Below, piece after piece: positions 42,121-49,084 of a DNA stretch of 49,084 nucleotides; position 1 is the stretch's first letter, and the number at the start of each line of letters is the position of its first letter. Source of the stretch: Bdellovibrionales bacterium (GTDB lineage: Bacteria; Bdellovibrionota_C; UBA2361; SZUA-149; JAGRAN01); NCBI GenBank assembly GCA_020434585.1, contig JAGRAN010000012.1, positions 1-49,084 of the forward strand, given 5' to 3'. A program made the translations under genes and the position numbers. The notes beneath the pieces were generated by a model that had not been told where the DNA came from, did not search any database, and worked only from the letters and a program-made list of their open reading frames with translations.

Positions 42121-42978
42121 ATGGCGATTACGATAAATACTAACACTGCTGCTCTGAGTGCTCAGCGCTACTTGGCCGAAACGACCAGTCGGCTCGGACA
42201 TACATTCGAGCGCTTGAGCTCAGGCTTGCGCATCGTGCGGGCTTCCGACGACGCAGCAGGATTGGCAATCGCCGACTCTTTGCGTGCGGACTCAAAAATC
42301 GCCGGTCAGGCAATCCGTAACGCAAGCGACGGAATCTCACTGGTTTCAATTGCAGACGGAGCGCTCAACGAGATTGGCAATATCCTAACCCGCATGGCGG
42401 AGCTGGCTGAGCAGGCGGCAAACGGCACTCTCAGCACTTCTCAGCGAAGCGCTCTACAGTCTGAGTTCGTTTCGCTGGGATCAGAAATCGAACGGATTAC
42501 CGTAACCACTGAATTCAACGATTTATCCTTAATTAACGGCGGCAGCGATATCACGCTGCAAGTTGGCCTAGACAGTTCTTCAAACTCTCAGATTACTATC
42601 AATGCGGTTGACTCTTCAGTGTTGGGACTCGGTATCGGCAATGGTACCGGCGCACTAGTTTTTAGCCTAAACGACACGACAGATGTCGGAGCGCAAGCAG
42701 CGGCACAAGCGGCACTGGACGCTGTCACTGATGCCGTCAGCACATTAACCGCTGCCCGAGGAGTCGTGGGAGCGGCAGAGAGTCGTTTAAACGTTGCCGT
42801 ATCGAATCTTCAAATTCAGCGGGAAAACTTCATTAACGCTGAGAGCCAGATCAGAGACGTAGATGTCGCAAGCGAAGCCGCTGAACTTACGCGGCTCACG
42901 ATTCTTCAACAGGCGGGAGCTGCGGTGCTCGCCCAAGCCAATGAACAGCCCGCGCTGGCGCTGCAGCTTCTTTCGTAG
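42121..42978 (+). CDS. fliC: Flagellin
   Basis: This 285 aa flagellin contains only the conserved D0/D1 parts and a short variable middle: RLGHTFERLSSGLRIVRASDDAAGLAIADSL near the N-terminus and the terminal helix ILQQAGAAVLAQANEQPALALQLLS. The protein forms the filament core. The length is about as short as functional flagellins get. The FG-GAP flagellin at 29171 differs from it mainly by a 160-residue insert. No clear ribosome site precedes the ATG; the leader is AT-rich with long T runs. Confidence 0.95.
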   Translation: MAITINTNTAALSAQRYLAETTSRLGHTFERLSSGLRIVRASDDAAGLAIADSLRADSKIAGQAIRNASDGISLVSIADGALNEIGNILTRMAELAEQAANGTLSTSQRSALQSEFVSLGSEIERITVTTEFNDLSLINGGSDITLQVGLDSSSNSQITINAVDSSVLGLGIGNGTGALVFSLNDTTDVGAQAAAQAALDAVTDAVSTLTAARGVVGAAESRLNVAVSNLQIQRENFINAESQIRDVDVASEAAELTRLTILQQAGAAVLAQANEQPALALQLLS

Positions 42979-42995
42979 CGGCTGGCAGAAGGCAC

Positions 42996-43142
42996 TTACA
43001 AAGCTGAAATTATCGTATAGCCGGCCCATATTAGGTGCAGCTTGACGAAGAGAAGTAGGAATCCGGGAAAACTGTAAAAGTGGCGGGTGCGGGACTTTTG
43101 TTCTTTTCTGGCTTCTTCAATGCAAACGTCGAACGAAATCAT
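42996..43142 (-). CDS. 48-aa membrane microprotein, family member B
   Basis: A frame of 48 codons starts at ATG 43142 with a perfect AGGAGGT site at 43151-43157 (8-base spacer) and ends TAA at 42996-42998. The layout matches the product at 38480: charged amphipathic start (C-I-E-E-A-R-K-E-Q), then a hydrophobic helix with SxPG, VK, IW and YT at identical spacing. In the 20 aligned residues from S to T, 10 are identical. It lies between the HEAT-repeat gene (same strand) and the flagellin gene (opposite strand, convergent). Confidence 0.7.
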   Translation of the reverse strand: MISFDVCIEEARKEQKSRTRHFYSFPGFLLLFVKLHLIWAGYTIISAL

Positions 43143-43315
43143 AAGCTTCAACCTCCTAGCAAACCGGCGGCTATTGCCGCAGCTAATGTGACCTGCTCGA
43201 GCGCTGAAGCCAAAGCTTCCGCGATGTCATATCCATCCGTTACTAACTATACTACGCAGAATTTCTTAGTCTACGCAGACCTTGCGAAATCCGCGCTTGC
43301 ACCTAGAACAATCGT

Positions 43316-44395
43316 TCAAAGTTCCATATTGGGAAACAGCCGCTTGTAATCATCAAGCGCACGATTCGCTTCTTCAGTATCTAGCTCAGCCAGAAGCTTG
43401 GCGGCTTTCTTTCGCTTCTGCCAGTCAGTGCTGTGAAGGTCTTTTTTCAAGCGCTGAACTCGCTGCTCTAGCTCCTTTTGTCCCTGGCGAAGATTTAACT
43501 CTTGAATTGCCACTGCAGCGTTGCGCCGCACTTCCGCATTGCTGTCATCAAGCATGGCGAGAACCGAGTCGATGCTGCCGCGCGCGCCGATTTTCCCTAG
43601 AGCCCAAACTGCGTAGCGCCGGATATCATCATCATCAGATTTTAGCAGCGGCTGTATCTTGTCCCGGGCCGAACGTGCTTCATTGCCAATCTCAGAAATG
43701 GCTATTAAGGCTGCAACTCGGGCGTCACGATCTTCTCTGACTAATGCTTCACTCAAGGTCGGAACAGCCTCCCGCGCTTTCGGTCCGACCTTCCCCAGAG
43801 CTGCAATCGATGCCAAATGAATCTGATACAGCTCGTCCATTATGGGCTGCATCTTAAACGCAAGTTCTTCTCGCGCTTCGTCTGACATCTGCTTCGAGAC
43901 GGATTCTACCTGCGCACGAGCCTCCCACCAATCGCGCACCGCTTGGATCAAGCCCTTTACCGCTGGGGCCGACTTGCGACCTATGTGCTGAAGGCTAATC
44001 GCGGCGGCTAATCGAACCGTCCGACTCGGATCGTCGAGAGCATCCTCTAACGCTGGAACGGCCGGGCTTACGTCCGGACCAATCATGCGCAGCGCCCACG
44101 CGGAGTTTCTCCTAACTAGCTCCGATCTATCGTTACGCAGAAAGTCCGCCAGCGGCTCAACTAGATTCTCATCCTGCCGGCGCTCCGTCCCCAATCCGGC
44201 AATAGCAGACGCTCGCGCGTTCGGATCTTCTGAGAACATCAACTGCTCGAGAGGGGCCTTAGGGCCGCCCGGAGCTGCTCGCATCCAGCGCACCAGGAGC
44301 GCAGTAAAAACGATGAGCAGGCAGATCAGCCCTGTAACCTTCAGGTATAAGCCTGGCTCGAAATCACTTTGAGGAGCGGTCTGCCCTGGGTTCAT
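43316..44395 (-). CDS. Membrane-anchored HEAT-repeat protein
   Basis: The frame stays open to 44581 via a TTG, but the ATG at 44395 leaves a membrane segment at about residues 16-38 (LKVTGLICLLIVFTALLVRW) followed by HEAT repeats to near the end. Eight or so repeats show the pattern of D-D-P-S-R-T-V-R-L-A-A-A-I-S-L and A-L-G-K-I-G-A with conserved Arg/Asp. A charged helical tail follows. HEAT solenoids bind partners, here on the cytoplasmic side of the inner membrane. The N-terminal extension, if real, would add 62 residues with a hydrophobic segment. Divergent from the receiver-like gene. Confidence 0.78.
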   Translation of the reverse strand: MNPGQTAPQSDFEPGLYLKVTGLICLLIVFTALLVRWMRAAPGGPKAPLEQLMFSEDPNARASAIAGLGTERRQDENLVEPLADFLRNDRSELVRRNSAWALRMIGPDVSPAVPALEDALDDPSRTVRLAAAISLQHIGRKSAPAVKGLIQAVRDWWEARAQVESVSKQMSDEAREELAFKMQPIMDELYQIHLASIAALGKVGPKAREAVPTLSEALVREDRDARVAALIAISEIGNEARSARDKIQPLLKSDDDDIRRYAVWALGKIGARGSIDSVLAMLDDSNAEVRRNAAVAIQELNLRQGQKELEQRVQRLKKDLHSTDWQKRKKAAKLLAELDTEEANRALDDYKRLFPNMEL

Positions 44396-44580
44396 TTGAA
44401 TAAGTTGCTTTAAGCAGTGTTCTAAGGGCCTGCCAGCACAGTTAAACACAAGTCCTATTTGATCCAACAGCTTATCTTTATCGGCAGCTCCAAACAAGAA
44501 GATTAATGTTGTTGGGCCATTAAGTCGATTACCTATCTGTGAGGCCGCTGACACTAATTCAGCTGGGACAGATTCGTACA

Positions 44581-45303
44581 ATGCATCGCAAATTTAACGC
44601 TCTAATAATCGATCCAGACTTGGAGAGCCGCGCCAGACTCAAGACCGCCGCTCACCATGAACAGCAGTCCGGGGCCCAAAGCTTCGGAGCTGTTTTCGCT
44701 GTGAACTCGCTTCGCGATGGACTGGTGTTCCTGCAAAACGGTCGAAAAGCGGACGTAGTCTTCCTGTCTCACCGCCTAGACCATGAGGAGATGGTTGAAT
44801 TTATCGACGGCGCAAAGAAGACTACAGTTGGCGAAGACTGCGCTTACATCAGAGTCCTCAAGCCTTCAGACAAAAAAGCGGAAAAGGTCGCTGAGCAGCT
44901 GCTTGAAGGCGCAGATGGTATGCTTTACGAACCGTTTTGTGTTGCCGACCTGACGATCATCGTGAAAATCGCTGCTGAAGTTAAACGTCAGAACGCCATT
45001 CGCCGTCTAAGCGCTGCGACTGCACTCTTGCTTGGCAACGCGATAGAAGCAATCGACTATCGTGCGGCGGCACTTTCCGTCGGCGCAGAACACATGCCCT
45101 ACCCCACTGAACTTAAACACGCTTTTCGCATGTTCAAGGACATGCCGAAGGAGGAAGAAGCTGCTTTCTACGACGTGGTCGTCGAGCGTTTCATCTCTAT
45201 CAAGACGCCGCCCCCGAAACCGAAAATTAACTACGCCGGCGCAAGTAAGCGGGTTAAAACCACCCTCACTGAGAAGCTGAAAGAAGAGCTCGTCGGGGAC
45301 TAA
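44581..45303 (+). CDS. Receiver-like protein lacking the phospho-acceptor Asp
   Basis: The ATG at 44581 gives 240 aa. Residues 5-130 have the receiver fold order: FNALIIDPDLESRARLK at the start (the acidic pair), then a strand ADVVFLSHRL where receivers have the phospho-acceptor Asp, here Ser, and a conserved Lys near residue 99 (VLKPSDKK). The acceptor is thus lost, and the protein is a pseudo-receiver, presumably signalling by binding. The C-terminal 110 residues form a helical domain without a known output. It overlaps rarD by 38 bases at the 3' ends. Confidence 0.65.
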   Translation: MHRKFNALIIDPDLESRARLKTAAHHEQQSGAQSFGAVFAVNSLRDGLVFLQNGRKADVVFLSHRLDHEEMVEFIDGAKKTTVGEDCAYIRVLKPSDKKAEKVAEQLLEGADGMLYEPFCVADLTIIVKIAAEVKRQNAIRRLSAATALLLGNAIEAIDYRAAALSVGAEHMPYPTELKHAFRMFKDMPKEEEAAFYDVVVERFISIKTPPPKPKINYAGASKRVKTTLTEKLKEELVGD

Positions 45304-46162
45304 ACAGCCAGCTTTCTGTGCTGTACAGCAGTATAGCGAGCCAAATCGCTGAAAACGTCACAAGGTGGGCCTGCGTGAACGGTTCATTGTAAACAAATAC
45401 TGCCAAAAGAAACTGAAGCGACGGTGCGATGTACTGAAGGAGCCCAACTGTCGTAAGCGGAAGCATTCTGGCTCCTGCTGCAAACAATAGCAGAGGAGTC
45501 GCTGTCGCAGGTCCAGCACCGATCAGCAGCAGCTTTGTAGACCAATCTCCGTTAAGGAAGCTTCCTGAACCGTCAATTTCCAAACCTGCAAGATAAATCA
45601 GCGCAGGCAGCAGCAACAGCAGGGTTTCAGCAGTCAAGCCATCGAGCGATTCGAGCTTTGCGGTTTTGCGAAACAAACCGTAAAAGCCAAAAGAAAACGC
45701 CAATACCAGCGCGACCCATGGGAAGCGGCCGTAACTTAACGCAAGGTACAGCACTCCTGCCGCGGCTATAGCAACTGCCGCCAGCTGCACTGGGCGCATT
45801 CGTTCGCCAAGAAAGACGCAGCCCAATAACACGCAAACAAGCGGATTGATGAAATAGCCCAAACTAGTTTCTAGAACGAGAGAGGCATTAACGGCCCAGA
45901 TATACGTAAGCCAATTGCCGCCAACAAGCAGCGCACAAACCAATGCGAGCAACAGAACTCGAGGCTCACTAAGGGCGTTCAGAATCCTACCAAGCGAGCC
46001 CTTGCGCAGCACAAGCAGCACGCAGCATACCGCGGACCAGACCATGCGGTGGCCAAGGATCTCGCCCGCTCCTACTCCAGCCAGCGCCTTCCAATAAACG
46101 GGCAGCATGCCCCATAGAATGAAGGCCGAAGCCGCAATCCAAATCCCTCGTCCACTCGCCAT
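45266..46162 (-). CDS. rarD: EamA-family transporter RarD
   Basis: This is about 298 aa from the ATG at 46162; the frame is open to a GTG at 46189. It has ten helices and the RarD landmarks G-I-W-I-A-x-A-F-x-x-W-G-x-x-P-V-Y-W-K near the start, H-R-M-V-W-S in helix 2, and L-G-Y-F-I-N-P-L-V in helix 4. RarD is a 10-TMS permease of the DMT superfamily whose substrate is unsettled. It overlaps the receiver-like gene by 38 bases. Confidence 0.88.
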   Translation of the reverse strand: MASGRGIWIAASAFILWGMLPVYWKALAGVGAGEILGHRMVWSAVCCVLLVLRKGSLGRILNALSEPRVLLLALVCALLVGGNWLTYIWAVNASLVLETSLGYFINPLVCVLLGCVFLGERMRPVQLAAVAIAAAGVLYLALSYGRFPWVALVLAFSFGFYGLFRKTAKLESLDGLTAETLLLLLPALIYLAGLEIDGSGSFLNGDWSTKLLLIGAGPATATPLLLFAAGARMLPLTTVGLLQYIAPSLQFLLAVFVYNEPFTQAHLVTFSAIWLAILLYSTESWLFSPRRALLSASQ

Positions 46163-46365
46163 AAAGCCGCATAAGCACGTTTGCTGCACCGGTCAAACCC
46201 GGAATACCAATGATTTTAAAAAACTTTCATGATTTCAGGAAGTTAAGTCTAGCTTAACCTCAAAGAAAAACTGAAGCAGGCCTTCGCATACAACGGATAA
46301 GAGAGTGGTAGCGTAAAGGTACGCTCGGGGAGCAGTTAAAACAGAAGGCTGGAAAGGTTATTATT

Positions 46366-46794
46366 ATGTCGCAAGTAGTGGTTTTGGATGGGCAGCGCAG
46401 ATGGCAGCAGCTGCAAGTGGAAGCAGACAAGCTTACCAATCTTATTCGTGTATCTCGCGATAAGCTGGTTGATCTCGACGGAAAGATAATGAAGAACATG
46501 TCGCGCATGACCTCTGCGGAGACAAATGCGCTGATTTCTGCACGCAGAATAGTTCGAGCTCTCGAAACCAGGCTCCAAGAACTCAATGCATTTCTCCTTT
46601 ATCGGGCAGGAAACACGGTTGAGCAGGCTGAAGAGCTGATGCGAAAGAACCTGGTAATTCCTTCAGACCCGATGACAACTGTGTTAGACGCCACTCCAAT
46701 TCGACCGCTGCGACCGTCGGATTGGAAAGGAACGCTCGAAGCACTGTTCAGCAGAGTCGAAGCGAAAATCCCTATTCGCCACGCTTTCGGCTAA
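46366..46794 (+). CDS. Coiled-coil protein of unknown function
   Basis: This 142 aa protein starts at ATG 46366 after GGAAAGG. Residues 8-85 form amphipathic helices with heptad-like leucines (RRWQQLQVEADKLTNLIRV; LETRLQELNAFLL). The C-terminal 55 residues are looser, with a PIRPLRPSDW segment. No signal peptide, no recognised family. The PP2C gene follows on the same strand after 116 bases, so a functional link is possible. Confidence 0.6.
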   Translation: MSQVVVLDGQRRWQQLQVEADKLTNLIRVSRDKLVDLDGKIMKNMSRMTSAETNALISARRIVRALETRLQELNAFLLYRAGNTVEQAEELMRKNLVIPSDPMTTVLDATPIRPLRPSDWKGTLEALFSRVEAKIPIRHAFG

Positions 46795-46801
46795 GAATCA
46801 C

Positions 46802-46813
46802 ACTGTATACAGT
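46802..46813. promoter_or_regulatory. 12-base palindrome ACTGTATACAGT
   Basis: A perfect dyad without spacer lies eight bases after the coiled-coil gene and 97 bases before the PP2C gene. It resembles the half-sites of the dyads at 26192 and 26321 (ACTGTA/TACAGT). It is too short for a LexA box of the CTG-N10-CAG type. It could be an operator for the PP2C gene. Confidence 0.35.
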
Positions 46814-46909
46814 ATTTAGGCTTAAATATCGCAGCCTTGTCTTAAGCGGTGGCGCGGCCGTGGTAAAACCTATATAGTCTGCCGGAAAATAACCTCAGAG
46901 AGGCGGTTT

Positions 46910-47710
46910 ATGCTCTATCGAAGTTACGGTTCGACCGACTGCGGAAATCGACCCGGAATTAATCAAGACGCATACTATCTGAATGACGACGCGGGTCTAT
47001 ACGTGCTTTGCGACGGTATGGGCGGACACACGGGCGGCAAAATTGCCGCTGAACTTGCTATCGAAGCAATCGTCAGCTTCATCCTTCCCCGAGCCGAGCT
47101 AATCGAGGCCATCGCCGAGACTGACGCCGACGGTAAGAAGCTCGAGCTCCTCGTGCGAAACGCCGTTCAAAACGCATGCAGAGAGGTTTATCGCTGCGCT
47201 AAGCGTTATCCCGAATGTGATGGCATGGGCACAACATTGACTATGCTCCTGCTTTGCGGAAACAGTGCCGTGCTTGGCCACGTCGGTGATTCTCGCCTTT
47301 ACGCGCTGCGCGAAACACATCTGAAACAGCTTTCAAAAGATCACACCATTGTCCAAGACCTAATGGATCAAGGGGTGATGGATGAAGCCACACTTAAGGC
47401 CACCCCTTTCGCCCACGCATTGATGCGCAGCATTGGCCGGCAGGAATCAGTCGAAGTGGACACAATGTTTTTTCCTCTTCTTTCCGGTGATCGCTTTTTG
47501 CTTTGCTCAGATGGATTAAGCGGCGCCCTTAAAGACGAAAACGAACTTCGCAAACACATGGGAGCGAAGGACGGCACTCTGATTGCGCGCAAGCTTGTTA
47601 ATCTTGCTCGAGAGCGAAAATCAAAAGACAACATCACTGGCGTAGTTGTCGAAGTCAGAGACGACGAGACGGCGCGTAGGCCGCTAGAGCAGCGAGTCGG
47701 CAATTTTTAG
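46910..47710 (+). CDS. PP2C-type serine/threonine phosphatase
   Basis: This 266 aa phosphatase contains just the PPM domain with all motifs: GINQDAYY, CDGMGGHTGG, DGMGTTLTMLLL, GHVGDSRLYALRE, LLCSDGLSG and KDNITG. The two metal-binding Asp pairs are complete. It is very similar in motif sequence to the cNMP-linked phosphatase at 33982 (both have QLSKDHTIVQ/QLSKDHTVVQ), so these are probably paralogues, one regulated and one not. It should dephosphorylate Ser/Thr residues in the cytoplasm. Confidence 0.93.
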   Translation: MLYRSYGSTDCGNRPGINQDAYYLNDDAGLYVLCDGMGGHTGGKIAAELAIEAIVSFILPRAELIEAIAETDADGKKLELLVRNAVQNACREVYRCAKRYPECDGMGTTLTMLLLCGNSAVLGHVGDSRLYALRETHLKQLSKDHTIVQDLMDQGVMDEATLKATPFAHALMRSIGRQESVEVDTMFFPLLSGDRFLLCSDGLSGALKDENELRKHMGAKDGTLIARKLVNLARERKSKDNITGVVVEVRDDETARRPLEQRVGNF

Positions 47711-47826
47711 CGCTATTTAAGCCATATTTCCACAGTTTCTAGGCGGACAATCTTCGTGACAAGGCGCTCCTTCGTGCTATATGAAGGACTATATATTTTA
47801 TCATCGAAGGCTTTTTGGAAGAGATT

Positions 47827-48375
47827 ATGCGCCTAAATTTTTCTGTCCTTGCCCTGCTGCTTTGTTTCGCTGCTGGCTGCGGATCTGCTAGCCAAGACGA
47901 CCTAGTTTTTGTTGATGACGGCTCAGCCGCTCAAACACCTTCGGGCACGACTTCGGCAACTTCAGACGATGATATTGTCGTTCCGCCTCTTCCCGAGCCA
48001 ACTGCTCCGGTCGAATCTTCTGGCTTCGAAGTTGCCGAACAAACGCAAGGAACAACTGCCGGACTTTCTAGCAGCTCAATCAGCTGGTTTCTTTGGAAAC
48101 CTGTTTCGGACAGTGACGGAAACGTCGTTGTTCTGGTTGATCCCGTCGGCGTAACTGTCGTCGCTACAGGAAGCGCAGGTGCCGAGACACTTCGGGACGT
48201 AGGACCCAGCAACGACCGAGGCACAACCGCTCGCGGCAGTGTGCCGGGCTGTCGATTCGGTCGCAATGTGATCGTTGAGTTCTACGATTCTAGGGGAAGG
48301 ATCGTACCCATCGTAAACGGCAACTACCGGGTTCAAGTACCGGACGGCTGCCAGCGCGCGGAATTTAGGCTGTAA
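47827..48375 (+). CDS. Lipoprotein with WKP-type domain
   Basis: The ATG at 47827 after GAAGAG gives 182 aa with lipobox FAAGC at about 15-19. A Ser/Thr/Asp-rich linker follows (about 20-75), then a beta-rich domain opening with WKPVSDSDGNVVVL and ending with VPDGCQ. The FG-GAP protein at 9903 has a C-terminal domain opening WKPESDSTGN with the same spacing. No known family. It overlaps the peptidoglycan-binding gene by 11 bases at its 3' end. Confidence 0.75.
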   Translation: MRLNFSVLALLLCFAAGCGSASQDDLVFVDDGSAAQTPSGTTSATSDDDIVVPPLPEPTAPVESSGFEVAEQTQGTTAGLSSSSISWFLWKPVSDSDGNVVVLVDPVGVTVVATGSAGAETLRDVGPSNDRGTTARGSVPGCRFGRNVIVEFYDSRGRIVPIVNGNYRVQVPDGCQRAEFRL

Positions 48376-48601
48376 CAGTCTCCCGCTTCACTTGTCGAAA
48401 TAGCAGGTCTAAGGTTTGTCGATTGAGTCTGCGTGTTACAGGCAGGCCGCTGCGGCGTTGAAACGATCCTAGTGCATCCCGGGTCGGTCTATCGAACAAA
48501 CCGCTTAGCAGGAGCTTAGCTCCAAAGTGATTTAGTCTTTCCTGAATTCGCCGAACGCGCTTTCGCTCGCGGTATTCGGCTACCGCCTGTATATGCTTCA
48601 T
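48365..48601 (-). CDS. Small peptidoglycan-binding domain protein
   Basis: This 78 aa protein is almost entirely one PG_binding_1 module: R-R-I-Q-E-R-L-N-H-F-G, a G-L-F-D-R-P-T-R-D-A-L-x-x-F-Q-R-R-S-G-L-P-V-T-R-R-L helix-turn pattern and a T-L-D-L-L end. No signal peptide is visible, so it either acts inside the cell, is exported by another route, or is a remnant of a longer protein. It converges with the lipoprotein gene. Confidence 0.7.
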   Translation of the reverse strand: MKHIQAVAEYRERKRVRRIQERLNHFGAKLLLSGLFDRPTRDALGSFQRRSGLPVTRRLNRQTLDLLFRQVKRETVTA

Positions 48602-48672
48602 GGCAAAAACCTGGGAATGAATCTTACGTCAATCAGACGTGGGCGGGACGTGAATTATTCAGCGCGACGTCG

Positions 48673-48696
48673 CGGGCGCGCCGGAAGGCGCACCCG
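48673..48696. terminator. GC-rich hairpin at the right end
   Basis: CGGGCGCGCC and GGCGCACCCG pair with one mismatch around a GGAA loop (48673-48696). TTTT follows on the plus strand. It lies 20 bases beyond the stop of the right-edge gene on the minus strand, so it probably ends that gene although the T-run is on the other side. Confidence 0.55.
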
Positions 48697-48716
48697 TTTT
48701 GATTTAACTTACGGAA

Positions 48717-49083
48717 TTAACAGCCCCAGTTGGCCATTTCCATTTTGACCATAGAACCGTCGTTCCACCGGCTGTAGCTCACGGCGGTGTCGCCGTCACA
48801 GTGCCGAGCGGTCGCCCATTCGGTCATGCAGCATAAGCCGCCCCCGGGGCACCACTGGTTTGCAAACGTTTCGCAGAACCCGTCAAAATTCGCATCCAGT
48901 CGGGTGTTTTCCGTCACTTTGACGCCGGGCAGGAATTCGTCAACTCGCCAGCCCTGCAAGGTGCCGGTGTTGTCTGTCCACGCCCAGAAGAAATCCATAA
49001 CACCATGTTTAAAGTTCGTTCTTCCGGCAGCAAGCGAAACTTCCGCGTCGTGGAGCAGAGAGTCCGTGTGCGCATCGTACGCC
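48717..49083 (-). CDS. C-terminal part of a Cys-rich secreted protein, cut by the right edge
   Basis: The frame is open from the right edge with no stop in the 29 codons upstream of the ATG at 48998, so the gene very likely starts outside the window; the visible part is 121 aa. It contains seven cysteines, including CCM and WCPGGGLCC, and aromatic residues (FFWAW) that suit an extracellular, disulfide-bonded domain. No family is recognised. The end MANWGC is unusual. Confidence 0.65.
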   Translation of the reverse strand, partial: AYDAHTDSLLHDAEVSLAAGRTNFKHGVMDFFWAWTDNTGTLQGWRVDEFLPGVKVTENTRLDANFDGFCETFANQWCPGGGLCCMTEWATARHCDGDTAVSYSRWNDGSMVKMEMANWGC

Positions 49084-49084
49084 T

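Noticed and set aside
43080-43349. Plus-strand 89-aa frame starting with GTG
   Set aside because: It overlaps the minus-strand microprotein, which has a perfect ribosome site and a paralogue, and it runs into the HEAT gene. No signal or family pattern.
46837-46876. TTGTCT ... TATATA before the second PP2C gene
   Set aside because: The 28-base spacing excludes a normal promoter.
1-49084. CRISPR array, rRNA operon, prophage or integron
   Set aside because: No regular direct repeats with spacers, no rRNA-like sequence, no integrase or structural phage genes; the lysozyme alone does not support a prophage.

Overview
The window is about 49 kb of chromosome from a flagellated, diderm (Gram-negative) bacterium. 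It holds roughly 47 protein genes, no rRNA or tRNA that I can recognise, no CRISPR array and no intact transposase. The evidence for a diderm is E. coli-type enzymes (PlsB, SthA, RF3, EttA, UPF0270/YheU, RarD), several lipobox lipoproteins and exported proteins, and two flagellins. A small histone-fold protein, FG-GAP proteins, HEAT-repeat lipoproteins and PP2C phosphatases fit a delta-proteobacteria-grade lineage (Bdellovibrionota, Myxococcota, SAR324-like). I cannot place it more exactly from sequence alone.

Layout. 0-8 kb: end of an unknown gene, plsB, a CPBP protease, exported and lipoprotein genes, and a divergent CobS-like membrane protein. 8-13 kb: an Rrf2 regulator with a CSCS-motif permease, a large secreted FG-GAP protein and a DUF5666-like protein. 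13-15 kb: a GC-rich segment with a membrane-anchored T4-type lysozyme. 15-22 kb: a cysteine-rich protein of a family typical of Patescibacteria, a bacterial histone, an exported glutaredoxin-domain protein, a K+ channel, SthA, and a CBS/HAD gene pair. 22-27 kb: small membrane proteins, a vWA protein, and a divergent pair (winged-helix protein and helical protein) sharing a promoter region with palindromic operators. 27-33 kb: RF3 and a GGQ rescue factor, a flagellin carrying FG-GAP calcium motifs in its variable domain, YheU and an exported unknown, and a second GC-rich gene (transglutaminase-like). 34-38 kb: a PP2C phosphatase fused to a cNMP-binding domain, an HTTM membrane pair and a third GC-rich gene (secreted M20 amidohydrolase). 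38-49 kb: EttA, a conventional flagellin, two related microproteins, a HEAT-repeat membrane protein, a receiver-like protein without its phospho-acceptor, RarD, a second PP2C, and a lipoprotein sharing a motif with the FG-GAP protein. A partial cysteine-rich gene closes the window.

Functional threads. Translation and ribosome rescue (RF3, GGQ factor, EttA); surface and motility (two flagellins, FG-GAP protein, lipoproteins); signalling through PP2C phosphatases, a cNMP domain and a degenerate receiver, with no protein kinase in the window; and wall or peptide hydrolysis from three single-gene segments of clearly higher GC.

The least explained items are: the two paralogous microproteins of 48 and 50 aa, both missed by ordinary ORF-length cut-offs; the FG-GAP flagellin; the CobS-like protein that has lost its acidic motifs; and the operator-linked divergent pair at 25.4-26.9 kb.
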